Assembly: GCA_031761405.1 (NCBI GenBank)
Contig: JASEVX010000008.1
Location: 42,999,269-43,063,268, forward strand
Direction: 5' to 3'
DNA: 64,000 nt
DNA from: Serripes groenlandicus
Lineage: Eukaryota > Mollusca > Bivalvia > Cardiida > Cardiidae
Shown here: in pieces, positions 1-12,546 of the stretch
How the letters are laid out: each line of letters opens with the position of its first letter
Position numbering within the stretch: the first letter of the stretch is position 1
Notes under the pieces: generated by a model
What the model saw: the letters and a program-made list of their open reading frames with translations, nothing else
What the model was told of the DNA's origin: nothing
Databases searched by the model: none
Made by a program: the position numbers and the translations under genes

Positions 1-1310
1 ATGTCCCTTGGAATGGCCAAAACTGTACTAACAGTGTCTGCTCTCTAAATTTGCCTGACGTACAACCAATTATCACTATACTTGGTTTCATAAAAACAGG
101 ACAGGCGTTTTTTGTGGCATTTGGCGATCTTGTTTAAATTACAATTAAACTATCACAAGCTCTGATTTATTAGGAATTCCTTTTTAGCTCACCTATGCAC
201 AAAGTGCAAGGTGAGCTATTGTGATCACATTTTGTCCGGCATCCGTCTGTCGGCCGTCGTCAACATTTGAGCTTGTTAACACATGACAGGCTACATTTTG
301 CATCCAATCTTCATGAAAGTTTATCAGAACGTTCATCTCCATAAAATCTTGGACAAGTTCGAAACTGGGCCATATGAGGTCAAAAACTAGGTCACTAGGT
401 CGAATTGAAGGGAAATGTTGTTAACACTCTGGAGGCCACATTTTCAACTTGAGCATGTTGAAACTTCATCAGAATGTTTGTCTTGATGATATGTAGGTCA
501 AGTTCGAACATGGGTCACGTCGGGTCAAAAAGTAGGTCACTAGGTCAAATTGAAGGCAAATATTGTTAACACTCCAGAGGCCGCAATATTTGCTTCAGCA
601 GTTTGAAATTTGGTCAGAATATTTGTCTTAAAGATATCTAGGTCAAATTCAAATATGGGTCATATTGGGTCAGAAACTAGGTCACTAGGCCAAATTTAGG
701 GAAAATCTTGTTTGTCTTAAAAATATCTAGGTCAAGTTCGAATATGGGTTATGCTGGGTCAAAAACTAGGTCACTAGGTCAAATTGAAGGAAAATCTTAA
801 CACTTTGGATGCCACATTTTTTGCTTCAGCAGCTTGAAATATGGTCCGAATATTTGTCTTAAAGATATCTAGGTCAAGTTCAAATATGGGTCATATTGGG
901 TCAGAAACTAGGTCACTAGGCCAAATTGAGGGAAAATCTTGTTAACTCTGTAGAAGCCGCATGTTTTGCTTCAGCGGCTTGAAATTTCAGAATGTTGAGC
1001 TGAATGATATCTAGGCCAAGTTCGAATATGGGTCATGCCAGGTCAAAAACTAGGTCACTAGGTCAAATTGAAGGACATTCTTGTTAACACTTTGGAGGCC
1101 ACATTGTTTGCTTCAGCCACTTGAAATTTGGTCAGAATGTTTGTCTAAATGATATCTAGGCCAAGTTCGGATATGGGTCATGCCGGGTTAAAAACTAGGT
1201 CACTAGGCCAAATTGAAGGGTAATCTTGTTAACACTCTGGATACTGCATTTTTAATTTCAGCATGATGAAACTTTATCAGAATGTTTTTCTTGGTGATAT
1301 GTAGGCCAAG

Positions 1311-1956
1311 CAGGGCCTGCTCTGGGTTGAATTTTTCGTTCGCCACCACTTTCGCCTTTAAATTTTAGAAGCCACTTTTAATTTTTAGGAGCCATTCATT
1401 TTCGCCAATCTCATCAATGGGTCCAATAATTGTTTGTACTAGCCTATAATTAAATAGATTTTTTCCAATCAAAAATGACAAACTTACATTGTCATTAAAT
1501 CATGAAATGCCTACGTTGATCGTCGAAACTTGCTTCAAAAAGCGTGTTGATATATTTAATGCATCTATAATTGCCAATTATTGCCAATTATCATATGTAC
1601 GGCCTTTAATGTATCAATATCGCTCATCAGAGTTGTTGGTCAGTCGGATTAAAAGGCTGAATTAACACTTCACAACAATAACACAAGTGTGAAATACACA
1701 AGCTGTCAAAATGATAAAAACGAGTGTCGTAAAAATGTCGTAAAGTGGTCACTGGTTCCCGACATTGAATCAAATGGCAGTGCATTATCTCAGATTAACG
1801 GAAACAGTCACTGTATGTCGTAAACTGATATCAAAACCAGGTAAATGTTGATGATAAAAACCTTTCGCCACTTACATTCGCCACTCATGAAATAACTTCG
1901 CCACTTTAAAATAATCTTCGCATTTAGCAAAGTGGCGAACGACAGCGCTGGCCCTG
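1311..1956. mobile_element. Nested MITE with CAGGGCC termini and 5-bp target duplication
   Basis: This 646-bp insertion interrupts a core repeat of the surrounding element. Its ends are imperfect inverted repeats: cagggcctgctctggg at the left, and the complement of cagcgctggccctg at the right. The similarity extends inward through a 'cgttcgccac' block on both sides. The 5-bp sequence ccaag flanks it (1306-1310 and 1957-1961). Removing the insert restores the intact repeat 'taggccaagttcgaatat'. CAGGG termini recall hAT elements, but those usually make 8-bp duplications, so the superfamily is left open. Confidence 0.75.
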
Positions 1957-2265
1957 CCAAGTTCGAATATGGGTCATGCTGGGTCAAAAACTAGGTGACT
2001 AGATCAAATTGAAGGAAAATCTTGTGAACACTTTGGATGCCGCATTTTTTGCTACAGCAGCTTGAAATTTGGTCAGAATGTTTGTCTGAATTATATCTAG
2101 TCCATGTTGGAATATGGATCATATCAGGTAAAAAAAATATAGATCACTAGGCCAAATGAAAGAAAATATTGTTAACACTGGAGGTTGCATTCAGAATAAT
2201 TGTCTTGATGTGTTTTGCATTGCAGTACATTGTATAATTAAGGTGAGAGATCCAGGGCCATCATG

Positions 2266-2638
2266 CAGGGCCTTTTTACCTTATATAAGTGACGCCGTTA
2301 AACGGTGTCTTCCCAATTGGAAAAACGTTGTTTTTTTCCCAATTGGAAAAAAATATTTCCCAAAATCTAAAAAAAAAAAAAAAAAAAAATTTTTTTTTTT
2401 TTTTTTTTAAGTGAAATGAAGTGGAATACACTATTAACAGATATATTTGTCTTGTTTAAGGTAATATGATTGTTTAATTGCATTATATAAACCAAAAGTC
2501 TTAAGTTATTGTAAAAAGGACTATTTATATAGCCACATGTTATATGTCTAATTTTTCCCAATTTGGCAAAAAATCGCGCTAAAATTTCCCAAAATGAAAG
2601 GCTAAGGCCTCTTCCCAATTTCCGGAAAAAAGGCCCTG
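2266..2638. mobile_element. Second nested MITE with CAGGGCCTTTTT termini
   Basis: The termini cagggcctttttacc (left) and ggaaaaaaggccctg (right) are inverted repeats of each other. The body contains several 'ttcccaatttgg'-like stretches. The insert splits the 3' hairpin of the enclosing element: gggccatcatg lies before it and catggccctcttgttt after it. It contains an A21/T19 inverted homopolymer at 2369-2408. A clean target duplication is not visible. Confidence 0.6.
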
Positions 2639-2750
2639 TGACATGGCCCTCTTGTTTTGGTAAAGAACATGAGGCATTTACCAAATGTGACTTTTGAGGA
2701 CAATCTTGATCGTAAATTAAATGTGTTTAGCTACATTTTGAGACCTTATA

Positions 2751-2815
2751 GTTTTAATTGGTAAAACACCTGGTCTAGCCAGGAGTTCTGAGTTCAAATC
2801 TCAGTGGGGAAAAAA
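2751..2815 (+). repeat. tRNA-like relic (SINE head or tRNA pseudogene)
   Basis: A stretch with a tRNA B-box-like 'gttcaaatctc' follows an A-box-like 'taattggtaaaacacc'. Acceptor-stem pairing is absent, so it is not a functional tRNA. No recognisable SINE body follows. Confidence 0.4.
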
Positions 2816-4860
2816 TTACACTGTAGCTAAATACATACAATTTAATCAATATCAGCACAGCTTTTGTGATAATCCTCAATCCATCATGCAATATCCACCA
2901 TCAACTATTTATTTAAAAAAAGGTTGCTTTTAAACTACTTGACCAATTTTAACTGAACTGCACAGAAATATTGATTTGGTGTCCTCTTTCAAAATGTTCA
3001 AAGTAATAAATTCTGTGTTGAATTCTGGAAACTACCCCATCAGAAAAGAAGTAAAGTGACACAATGTTTAGGTATTCTGGTATTTCTGTATAGTTTGGCA
3101 GGAAAGTTCCTTATGTAACCCTAAAAATATTCAAATCATATTGATTGGTTGAACAATATTATCCGCATGTGGCATGAGAAAAGGAAGTTGCAGGTATAAT
3201 TTCAAAGTTATAACACTGTTGCATTCATTTTCTTATGTGACCATCCATACACTTATTCATATTTATTAAATAAAAACCAATGTTGCCAGGCATTATCAGA
3301 GTGTGGGGTCTTGTTTCAAGATAATTTGGCTTAATTTTTTTTTTTCTTCAAAATGTTGATGCATTATCAACATATTTTATATGTTAATTCATGCATTTAT
3401 TAGGGCTATCAGGATATTCCCTCAAACTTCATGGTCATAATACGTTCTATACTCTTTGAAGCTCTTGGGGAAATGTTCAATATTCACTGGTAAAAGTAGT
3501 CTGACATTCGGGAAGTAAGTTGACTCACTCGGCTTGAACTTGAACTCTCTACCCCTGGGTGGCAACTCTATCCATTATCAATTGAGCAAATAATAAATGC
3601 GTAGGTGATTTAAAATCTGTTGAGACTGAATTCACTTTCCGAAACTTTCTGAGGCTTTGCCTTAATTCATATTAACTGTAAATGTTTAATCAAAAGATGC
3701 TGATAATTAATGCATCATTGATTTATTTGATGGTAATTAACATATATCAGAACAAAATCTGTTATCCTTTCGCGCATACAGACGCTTTTTGAAAACATTT
3801 TGGAAAAAGAAGAAAATTCTCATAATGAGGAATTTCTCCTTTTGCCACAATGTTTTCAACTCTATTAAAAAACCACTTTAGTTTATTGAGATTTTCCATT
3901 ATAATACATTTTGCCAGGACATGTTCAAAGTCAGCTGCTGCTAATCCCTTGTATGAGGGAAAGTGTCAACTTAAAATTCTAAAACGAACACAAGCATTCA
4001 CAATTTAAGAAGTAGGTTGAAAAACTGTTCAAAAATAATTCAAGAATATTTAAGAATGTTGCCACTTAAAAACAAAGGGTGATCTGGAACCATAGTTTAA
4101 CTTCAAGAATTAATCCATTTGATTGTGCATGAATAAAGCACTGATGGGTATCACTAAGCAGAGTCCGGTAGAGTCTGGTGGTCAAATCATCAGTCGTCAA
4201 CTACGGGGAAATGGTTAAAGTTTGTTTCAGTTGGGTGATGACTGAACCATCCTCTATAATGGGCTCTTTTAAGTTGTTGTGTATGGAGCTATTCAAATGA
4301 AAATAAAAGATAGAAAATTATAATAAATGAACCCTTGAAGGCTTCTTCACCCATAAAGACAGTTTCTGACACCTGCAGCAGATGACTTTTAAATACAATA
4401 TGAGCAATTTTTCTTTTTGCCACTATTATTTGTTTTCAACTTTATTCAATAATTTTACTTTACACGGCTACCTATCCTCTATTTGATCATGTCTGCCTAG
4501 TTATATGCAGTCATCATTCTTTTACAAAACACTAATGAAAATACTCACATCTTGAATCCAGCAACCATTTTTGAGATTGTTTTTTAGCTCAAGCTCAAGT
4601 TTGCATTTTGATTAACCAGCTTCAATTTTCATAGACGTTCATTTAAGGCAAATATTTTATATAAAGTAAGTTTGCAAATTAATCTCAAATACTTTTCTCA
4701 ATATTCATCGTTGAATATTGCATTTTTAAGTTCCAAGTCTTAGAATATTCTCAAGAACGGTTGGTGAATGCAAGGTCTAGTCTCTGCCTATTTATCAATT
4801 AACACGTTTTATTCTTCATTAATATGACGAGGTCTGTATGAAAAAATTTACATAAAATTT
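2816..4860. other. Spacer with one palindromic MITE copy
   Basis: No gene is seen. The part at about 3771-3965 is a degenerate copy of the palindromic TTAA family: 'gacgctttttgaaaacatt', then 'atttctccttttgccac', then 'aaagtcagctgctgc'. Nothing else was recognised. Confidence 0.5.
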
Positions 4861-5115
4861 GCGGACTTGGACCTCATCCAGGGGTTGAGAGTTCGAATCC
4901 CAGCTCGGCCTACATTCTTTCCGATGTTGGAAAAAGTCACTGTGACATGCGTCATTCATCAATGGGATTACAGTATGTGGAAAAGCAGCCAGCTGCTTAG
5001 AAAGCATGTTGTGTTGAGTACTGGTATGAGAAAGCAAGGAAATGCATGAGTAGGCCGCCGTGATGTGACTGAACAATTGTTGAAAATGGCGTTAAACCCA
5101 AATAAATCAATCAAC
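4861..5115 (+). repeat. tRNA-derived SINE, type 1
   Basis: The head holds a B box (gagttcgaatcccagctc). The body contains 'gtgacatgcgtcattc' and 'ggaaaagcagcc'. The shared tail runs 'gccgtgatgtgactgaac' to 'ggcgttaaac' and ends in an aatcaatcaa repeat. The 5' end of the tRNA part is degenerate. It closely matches the copy at 30371-30632. Confidence 0.75.
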
Positions 5116-5509
5116 TTAGACGAAAGGTCAGTAACACCATTATTAATATAAATCAAAATCACCATTGTTGTCAATTGATAGTTCATCTGGAACAGGTCAC
5201 AAATAATGTCCTTGAAATTTTCGTCAGTTTTCAAAGCTACTTAGCTAGAAATTGTTCTTGCCTGCTTCATCTGAAAAGTATGCATTCAAGTATTAATTTA
5301 AATTGCTGGTTCAGACAAATATTTGTAAACATGGGAATGTGTCGGGCCAGAGAATTGGGAAACGAAATTGGGGGGAAATATAAGCCTATAAAGGGCTTAA
5401 AAAGTTTCCCACAAGACAAAAGGTAGACAGAAATTACTTGTTTCTCCTTTTGATCACAATGTTTTCAAAAGCTTGTTAGCTCAAAGAAAAACTAACAAAA
5501 AAAAAACCC

Positions 5510-6297
5510 TCTGTGATAGTCACGGTAAATCCAAAAATATATATGATGTTTGAATACACTCGAAAGGTAAGTGTTTGTAAGATTTTTAAAGTTTGGACAT
5601 TTTGTCCCCTTTCTGATGCCGCAGCAACCAAAGTTCTCAATGGAAGTTTAATCTTTGAACAATTTTGAAAGAGGACCACCAAAGGAACATTCCTGTGATG
5701 TTTTGTGGAAATTGGTCTATTGGAATGGTTTAAGGAGTTGGTTGTCATTTGTAGCTAAAAGTTTAATTTACCCCTTTTGTGATGACGCTTGGTTGATATG
5801 ATTGTGTAACCAATCAAAACGGCTTAAACAAATTAAATAGAGGATCATTAAAGTAAGATTCGTATTATATTTTCTTAAAATCAGACAAGCACTTTCATAA
5901 AAATGGAATTTTCTAATTTTCAAATTTTGCCCCTTTTCTGAAGCCGCCTGACTGCCATGTTTTTCGCCCAATCAGTATGGCTTGAACAATTTTTATAGAG
6001 GGTCACCCAAGGAACATTTCTTCCAAATTATATTTGAATCTGACAGGCAGATTCGGAGAAGATATTTAAAGTTTGGACATTTTGTCCTCTTTCTGATGCC
6101 GCAGCAACCAAAGTTCTCAATGGAATTTAAATCTTTGAACAATTTTGAAAGAGGACCACCATTCCTGTGATGTTTGGTGGAAATTGTTCTTGTAGTTCAG
6201 GAGGAGATTATGTTTAAAGCTAAAAGTAAACGACGGATGACGACGGACACACAGTGATCAGAATAACTCACCTTGAGCCTTTGGCTCTAGGTGATCT
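5510..6297 (-). mobile_element. HINE-type element, family A, minus strand, 3'-truncated
   Basis: On the minus strand it starts with 'agatcacctagagcc', the hairpin partner 'ggctcaaggtgag', and a run of 'gtccgtcgtc'. The core units contain 'aaattgttcaaagattt' and 'gcatcagaaaggggacaaa', present at least twice. The expected 'ccctcttgttt' end is not clear, so the left boundary is approximate. Confidence 0.6.
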
Positions 6298-6300
6298 AAA

Positions 6301-6432
6301 AAACGAGAGCTATTGTCATGACCCTGGCGTCGGCGGCGGCGTGGTCGTCAGGTTAAGGTTTTTTGTTTAGCTATTTTTTTTTTTTACTCCCGATCAGTCG
6401 AGCGTCTGTGCCGTACGCGGTACTCTTGTTTA
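6301..6432 (+). mobile_element. Short HINE-like element
   Basis: It begins at 'aacgagagctattgtcatg', passes through a GC-rich 'ggcgtcggcggcggcg' stretch, and ends 'cgcggtactcttgttt', the same terminal motif as the larger families. It lies directly beside the previous element in head-to-head orientation. Confidence 0.45.
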
Positions 6433-6980
6433 ACTTTGCGTTTAGCTCAATTTTTTTTTTAATTTAAATTTCTTGTATATTTTAACTTCGTTTTTTTAAT
6501 TTCTTGATTAAAAGCAATTGTGTTTAGCTCAATGTTAAAGTTTTGTTATTTTACATTTTGTCTTTTACACTTGCATTGATAGTCAAAGCAGGGGACAGTG
6601 AGACATTTAATAACGCGTAATTCTTGTTCGTTTATGACCTGTACTGGGCCTAGCATATGGGATTAATGACATTTCTGTTGAGTGGTCAGTCAGACTCATG
6701 GCCGACAATGCAGTTGCTCTCAGACAGTGAGCTGTGTAACGATTTTCCAGACATTCATTTCTGCATACCGGTATGTTCGCTATGAAATTAAAAGATTGCC
6801 TCTTTCCGACTGGTCTGGTGTTGTACCAAAACTTCTTTATCTACATGGCAGAATAAACTGCTTGCATTTGGGTTTGTTTTTTCCAAATATAACTTTAAAC
6901 ACTTGACTGGACAATGTAGGCCCATACATTCGCTTGTCCCCGTTTTCCTCTTTACTATTTATGTCCCCCTGATGGATTTT
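6433..6980. other. Spacer, nothing recognised
   Basis: AT-rich sequence without a convincing exon, RNA gene or repeat. Confidence 0.4.
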
Positions 6981-8131
6981 AGCTCTACTTGCCAAAGGCC
7001 AGAAGCGCTTATGCCAAGGCGTTGTGTCAGTCGTCCGTCCGTGCGTCTGTAAACAATTGCTTGTGAATGCGATCAAGTCTTCAGTTTTGATTGTATCTCA
7101 ATCAAACGTATACAGTAGTTAGATATCCATCAGAGCTCGGTTCTTTTCGCAAACCAGCCAGATCCGCACATGCATGACTGGATTATGGCCCTTGAAATGG
7201 TCAAAATTGCTATAATGGTGAACACAATAGAGGCTCCATTTAATATCTGATCTTCACCAAACTTAAATAGTAGTTAAATATTGAGGAGAGCTCGGTTCCT
7301 TTTCGAAAACCAGCCAGATGTGCCCTTGCATGACTGGATTATGGCCATTGCAATTGTCAAAATTGCTATAAAGTATAATACAGCTTGTGAACACAATAGA
7401 GCCTTCATTTACTATCCGATCTTCACCAAACTTAGATAGTAGTTTAATATTGATGAGAGCTCGGTTGCTTTCGCAAACCTGCAAGATTCGCCCATGCAAG
7501 ACTGTTTATGGCCCTTGAAATGTTCAAAAAAGCTACAATAGAGCTTGTGAACACAATAGAGGCTCCATTTAATATCTGATCTTTCTTCGACAAACTTAAA
7601 TAGTTGTTAAATATTGATGAGAGCTCGGTTCCTTTCGAAAACCAGTGAGATGTTCCCTTGCATGACTGGATTTTGGCCCTTGAAATTGTCAAAATTGCTA
7701 TAATACAGCTTGTGAACACAATAGAGCCTCCATTTTCAGTCCGATCTTCACCAAACTTAGATAGTATATTTTGATGAGAGCTCGGTTCCTTTCACAAACC
7801 AGCCAGATCTGCCCATGCAAGACTGGATTATGGTCCTTGAAATTGTCAAAATTGCTATTATACAGCTTTTGAACACAATAGAGCCCCCATTTACTATCCG
7901 ATCTTCACCATACATACATGCACTGGATTGAAAATGACCAAAGATTTATTGATTGATTGATTATGGTTTAACGCCGTTTTTAACAATTTCTCAGTTATAT
8001 CACGGCGGCCTGTTCACCTACTCATGCATATCCTGGTTTTCTCACACCAGTACTCCACACAACAATCTCCCCAAGCAAGAAAATGACCAAAGAACCATGC
8101 CAGTAGAGCATAGGCCCTCGTGGGCCTCTTG
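6981..8131 (+). mobile_element. HINE-type element, family B, interrupted by a SINE
   Basis: It starts 'agctctacttgccaaaggcc' after a T-run. Its core has five units of about 155-169 bp, each with 'gagctcggttcctttcg' (near 7133, 7288, 7457, 7621 and 7779) and 'actggattatggcc'. It ends in the hairpin taggccctcgtgggcctcttg. A SINE (7945-8078) with a 15-bp target duplication splits it near its 3' end. Confidence 0.65.
7945..8078 (-). repeat. 5'-truncated SINE with 15-bp target-site duplication
   Basis: Minus-oriented SINE: a tgattgattgatt tail next to the left flank, then 'ggtttaacgccg', 'cagttatatcacggcgg' and 'caagcaag'. It is flanked by identical copies of gaaaatgaccaaaga (7930-7944 and 8079-8093). 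This is the hallmark of LINE-assisted retrotransposition. The tRNA head is missing. Confidence 0.85.
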
Positions 8132-8848
8132 GGGCTCAAGGTGATCTATTCTGATTACTCTCTGTCCGTAGTTAACTTTTAGCTTTAAACATCATCTCCT
8201 AAACCACAGTATCAATTTCCAAAAAACATCACAGGAATGTTCCTTTGGTGGTCCTCTTTCAAAATAGTTCAAAGATTTAAATTCCATTGAGAACTTTGGT
8301 TGCTTCGGCATCAGAAAGAGGGCATAATGGATACAATTTGAAAATTCTATTTTTATGAAAATGCTCGTCTGATTTTAAGAAAATTGAATAGGAATCTTAC
8401 TTCAGTGATTCTTTACTTAATATGCTCAAGCCGTTTTGATTGGTTACAAAATTATAGCAATCAGGCGTCATCACAAAAGGGGTAAATTTAACTTTTAACT
8501 ACAAATGACAACTTTTACCATTCGACTAGACCAATTTCAACTTGACTTCACAGGAATGTTCCTTTGTTGGTCCTCTTTCTAAATTGTTCAAAGACGTACA
8601 TTATGTGTAGGACTTTGGTCCCTTTCCCCCATAATCTGCTTGTCCTTTTGCAAGATAATTTGGTAGAAATGTCTTTTCAAGCCATATTGATTTCGTTGAA
8701 AAACAGGGCAGCAGGAACAGTGTCGACTCCTTGCAGTTTCATTTGCACGCCTGATCAAATTTCCCGATATTTGCATTTAAATATTTGCTAATACTAATTT
8801 ACTATCACTGGTGATCGATTTAGGGACATCTTAATTGGCCCTCTTGTT
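8132..8848 (+). mobile_element. HINE-type element, family A, short core
   Basis: It starts near 'ggctcaaggtgatctattc' and runs through units containing 'ttcctttggtggtcctcttt' and 'gcatcagaaagagggc'. It ends 'gatcgatttagggacatc...ggccctcttgttt'. It abuts the 3' end of the family B element. Confidence 0.65.
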
Positions 8849-10781
8849 TTGTTTAGTTACGAGTATGAGAGTTGCATACTGACTGTCTGACCCTGTCTTC
8901 AGTGATAGCAAAACTGGTCGGAGTCAACTATTGATGAAATTCAAGATCCTCGTAACAAACTGGACACTTAACTGTAACCAGACTTTATAGCGTAAAACTA
9001 TTGGATATTGAAAAATTCTTTTTATTTCTTCATTACCAATTACTGCCTTGTGCTTCGTTGGATTTGAAAGCCCCTGTCGACAATCACTTTTTAATTTCCC
9101 GGCCAGCATATCATTGCACTTTTTAAATCGTGTGTCAGTTACAATGTTTAAATAATCCATTTTACAGTCGTCGTCGTATTGGGTTTATTTACCCTCGCCT
9201 TTCGGCATGAAGCCATTTGGCGAGCTGCCATTGTTATCTCCTTTCAACATTTTTATAGGAACTATTATTTCAGGATTTCTATAATTTTCTATTAATTTCT
9301 TCTATTTCTGACTTTCGATATTTACTTTCCAATTGCTTAACATTTTTCCCGTTTTCTGTTTTAATAATTGTACATAAATGTTTACACTAATGTTTAAAAA
9401 TATTGTTTCATTAAAATAACTGTATGTATATCAATTGCTTTCCTTGAAAGATTAATATGTTTATGTCGTTCTATGTATATAGAAAATATTTTGTGTGAAA
9501 ATGAATGGTCCAACAATGGTTTGATAGGGGTCTCTGATTGGTTCTATTTTGTTCAAAAAGTTTGGTTGGGTATATTAATCTTAATGGCACAGTGTGGGTA
9601 AAAAGTTAATGTAAGATTATTTACAACATAAGTAATGTCTTCTGATCAACAACAACGGTCTCAATAAGGTGCCTATAAAAATACTATACACAAACGTCCA
9701 CACTGTGCCATTTTATCATATTTGTGATATTTCGGTTATTTTGTTGTGTTTTGTGTATGAGTGTATGAGTGTTTGTAGCAATACCGATATGATTTTGGGC
9801 CTCCTGAATATCTAAAATAGGGAATGTACAAAAATAAGAAGTGTAATGTCTGTGTTAAGCTAATGGGTTCTTTGCTCCATTTTACTTTTTTTTTACAGTC
9901 TATCTGTTTGTACCTATTTATAGCTGAACGCAGGTTTTTTAGGCTGTTCCCATGGTAGTTTGGTGGCTTCTTTTTTCTTGTCTGGCTTTGTTAGGACCTC
10001 TGCTAGCTCCTCAGTTGAAATTGTGGCCAAATTGGTTTACATTCTATGTAAACATTTAAAACTTGTTCTTCATATCCATCTATAAAGTATCAACATTTCT
10101 GCATGAATAAAGTATGTAGGGATATATGAAGAATGTTCATACTAAATTAAAAAATTCAACAGGATAAGAGCCTGAAACATTTCCAAAATGAATGTATGTA
10201 CAATTTTATTTTATAACAGTCTTTTCAGAGTAGAACACTGTTAACATTGTCAGGAAAGGAGAAATAGACAGCACAACAACATTCAAATCGACCTAGCTGT
10301 TGCTTCTTTATAATATTGGCCACAAAATATCGTTGGATGCATGCATTTTATTGGATTTAATTTTTTTTCAACGATATCAACAAGTTTACTGAATACATTG
10401 TAAGTTACCAGTACTAAAATGAGTCATTTTTAATGTTAACCCCACAACATGGAGCGCCTAGGAGGGCAACCATTTTTAAACTGACCAGGTCAACTACAAC
10501 TACGCCGAGCAGCATAAAAGAAAATGACAGACGGACAACATAACAAGGGGTATAAGAAACTTAACTTCGAATTCAGGATGGACAAAATTGAAAGATATGA
10601 ATCGAAATCATATTGTTTATCAGTGGCTAATCAGCAGACGTCACATGAACCAGAAAAGCAGCCTTTGGATTTATTAATTTGAAATTTGAAATTCTTTTTT
10701 AAAATGATTTGCAGAACAGTTGTAATATAACTGCCCTTTAAGCTATTACATCTGTTTAACTTGAAACGCATTTAGAATATT
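8849..10781. other. Spacer with an inverted repeat and a SINE scrap
   Basis: No gene is seen. An inverted pair, aatggcacagtgtgg (about 9583) and ccacactgtgccatt (about 9698), encloses roughly 100 bp. A fragment near 10441-10475 (gagcgcctaggagggcaacc) matches the middle of type 2 SINEs. Confidence 0.4.
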
Positions 10782-11051
10782 CTAAAAAATTAAAAAACTA
10801 TTCAAGACTTCATTTTTAATGTATGACAATAATGATTTTTTTTTATTTGAATGCAACCCACCTGAAAATACATTGAAACCCCATTTAGAATTCCTTTTAG
10901 CTTTTACAAAGCTTAGAATGGTCCTTGTTATCCAAACTTCTTCTAAAAATGGGTCGTCGAACAGGGCTGGATCTATGTCCTCAAATTCATCATCGTCGTC
11001 GGATACTAGATAGCTTAACAGATCGAACGTTCCCAGCGCTTGTGGTTCCAT
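10782..11051 (-). CDS. Possible acidic first exon of an unidentified gene
   Basis: An ATG at 11051 opens a frame with a coding-like N-terminus. It starts MEPQALGTFDLLSYL and is followed by an acidic run (SDDDDEFEDIDPALFDDP) and LEEVW. After that the composition becomes low-complexity and less protein-like, so the true exon may end near 10930. Acidic N-termini of this kind occur in first exons of HARBI1-like transposase genes, but no DDE motif is seen here. That assignment is only a guess. Confidence 0.3.
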   Translation of the reverse strand: MEPQALGTFDLLSYLVSDDDDEFEDIDPALFDDPFLEEVWITRTILSFVKAKRNSKWGFNVFSGGLHSNKKKSLLSYIKNEVLNSFLIF

Positions 11052-12546
11052 GTTGGATTGAGCAAAGAGTAACGTTGCAGACGGACAATATTGGAAGGAT
11101 TTGTAACATTAAATAAGAAAAGCGAACCAATTAAGTTTATAAATAGCGAAACCGAAAGGAAAGGATTTCTAATTCTAAAAATTGAATAGAATGGGATTTT
11201 CCGAAAGTAGTTCCTTTGTAAGTAGGAAGTATCGCCATTGTATTACGCATCAATAACTTGAACTGGTAAACAACGGTCTGTACAGCTATTTCTGCGCTAA
11301 AACTGAAAAAGGTTTTGTCAATTTAAAGGAAAGGGATTTTACTTGTGGACTATAAACAAAACAACATTGCGTTGTTTCGTTACTGATCCGTTAATAGTTG
11401 ATTAGTTATGTTATCAAATACCACATCTATGTTGTTAACCTAGAATTTAAAACAATAATTTATAATGTTACTTACTGATAAATATAGTCAATAAAGTCAA
11501 TCTGATCAACAAATATTCCATATTTCACCGATGAAAACAAAACTGAGAAACCTTTTTTTTCAACTCCAAGCGATTTGATCGATAGATGCTAAAAACAAAT
11601 CGATTTGCTATATGGGACAAAATCAACCTAGAATATATTACAGCTAGATGTCTGTATTGTGAATACCTAATGTCACGGTCAGAGCTTTCTGCGCATGTTC
11701 AAATTATATCTGTCAACATTGATGATTCATGTAATTAAAATAATAAAATTAAATACAAACATAATACTAAACACCATCTAAAACCTTAAACTAATAGATA
11801 AATGACATATTGTCACATTCATTTTATTTGTTTTAACCTATTTTAGCTTTTTCATCATAAAACCCATGTTGAAAATGCATTTATAAGCGCATGCGTTAAT
11901 ATCAAAATAACACCGTTTTCCGGCTATTTTTAGAAAAAGACCTGCTGGAAATACGTAGAAATTTCAACTAATCGCACTTTCAGTGGCTATTTTCTTTTTA
12001 AAACGAGGCTATATGACCTGCAAAAGGCTCATACGGGATAAAATACTGTTTTAATGAAATAATATATACATGTGGGAAACTGAAGGCAAAAAAAATCACA
12101 TTTTTGACGACTTAAATTTTGTTTTATGGTCCCAGTGCTTCAGAAATCTTCACATTACATTATAAAATATGATGTTTTAATTTTAAAATAAAACAAAGCC
12201 CGTAAAAATTGGTATTGGCGGAGATATGACTACCGACTTCCAAAATGACCTACCCAAATCGGGCCCCATTTGCCCTGAAGAGTTGTTCTCCAAATTATCT
12301 CCCCTCGCGCGCACCTACAATTCTTCGTAGCCAGCGTTCATCGTTTAATACGAAATTGAATCCAATGTAAGTTGTAACCCATTTCGTAATGTTTGCTGAT
12401 ATGCAATTGGTTACATGTTATAATATTAATGTTGTGTAGAAGTAAAAGGAAAATCACGCTCCAGCTATTGTCACCAGATTGCAAGGCTTTATTAATTGAT
12501 GTAGCATTACGATTACCCCACCCACTGGCACTGACTTTTACTTTTT
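11052..12546. other. Spacer, nothing recognised
   Basis: AT-rich sequence with no convincing exon, repeat boundary or RNA gene. Confidence 0.4.

Larger units (their letters stand above)
186..2657 (+). mobile_element. Helitron-like (HINE-type) non-autonomous element, family A, with tandem core
   Basis: It starts in a T-run at 'agctcacc', followed by a short hairpin (agctcacc...ggtgagct). It ends with a GC-rich hairpin (gggccatcatg...catggccc) and 'tcttgttt'. The core is a degenerate tandem array of about 150-bp units built around 'ggtcactaggtcaaattgaa'. No coding capacity is seen. Two shorter TIR elements are nested in it (1311-1956 and 2266-2638). The T-rich target, lack of TIRs, terminal hairpins and tandem core match the known architecture of Helentron-associated elements. 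The class assignment is inference; the boundaries rest on comparison with the copies at 25801 and 27039. Confidence 0.7.

Noticed and set aside
2156..2684. Frames with poly-Lys/poly-Phe ends on both strands
   Set aside because: They arise from the A21/T19 homopolymer inside a MITE.
7080..7920. CRISPR-like regularly spaced repeats
   Set aside because: Units are contiguous, about 160 bp and diverged, with no short spacer/repeat alternation; it is the core of an interspersed eukaryotic element.
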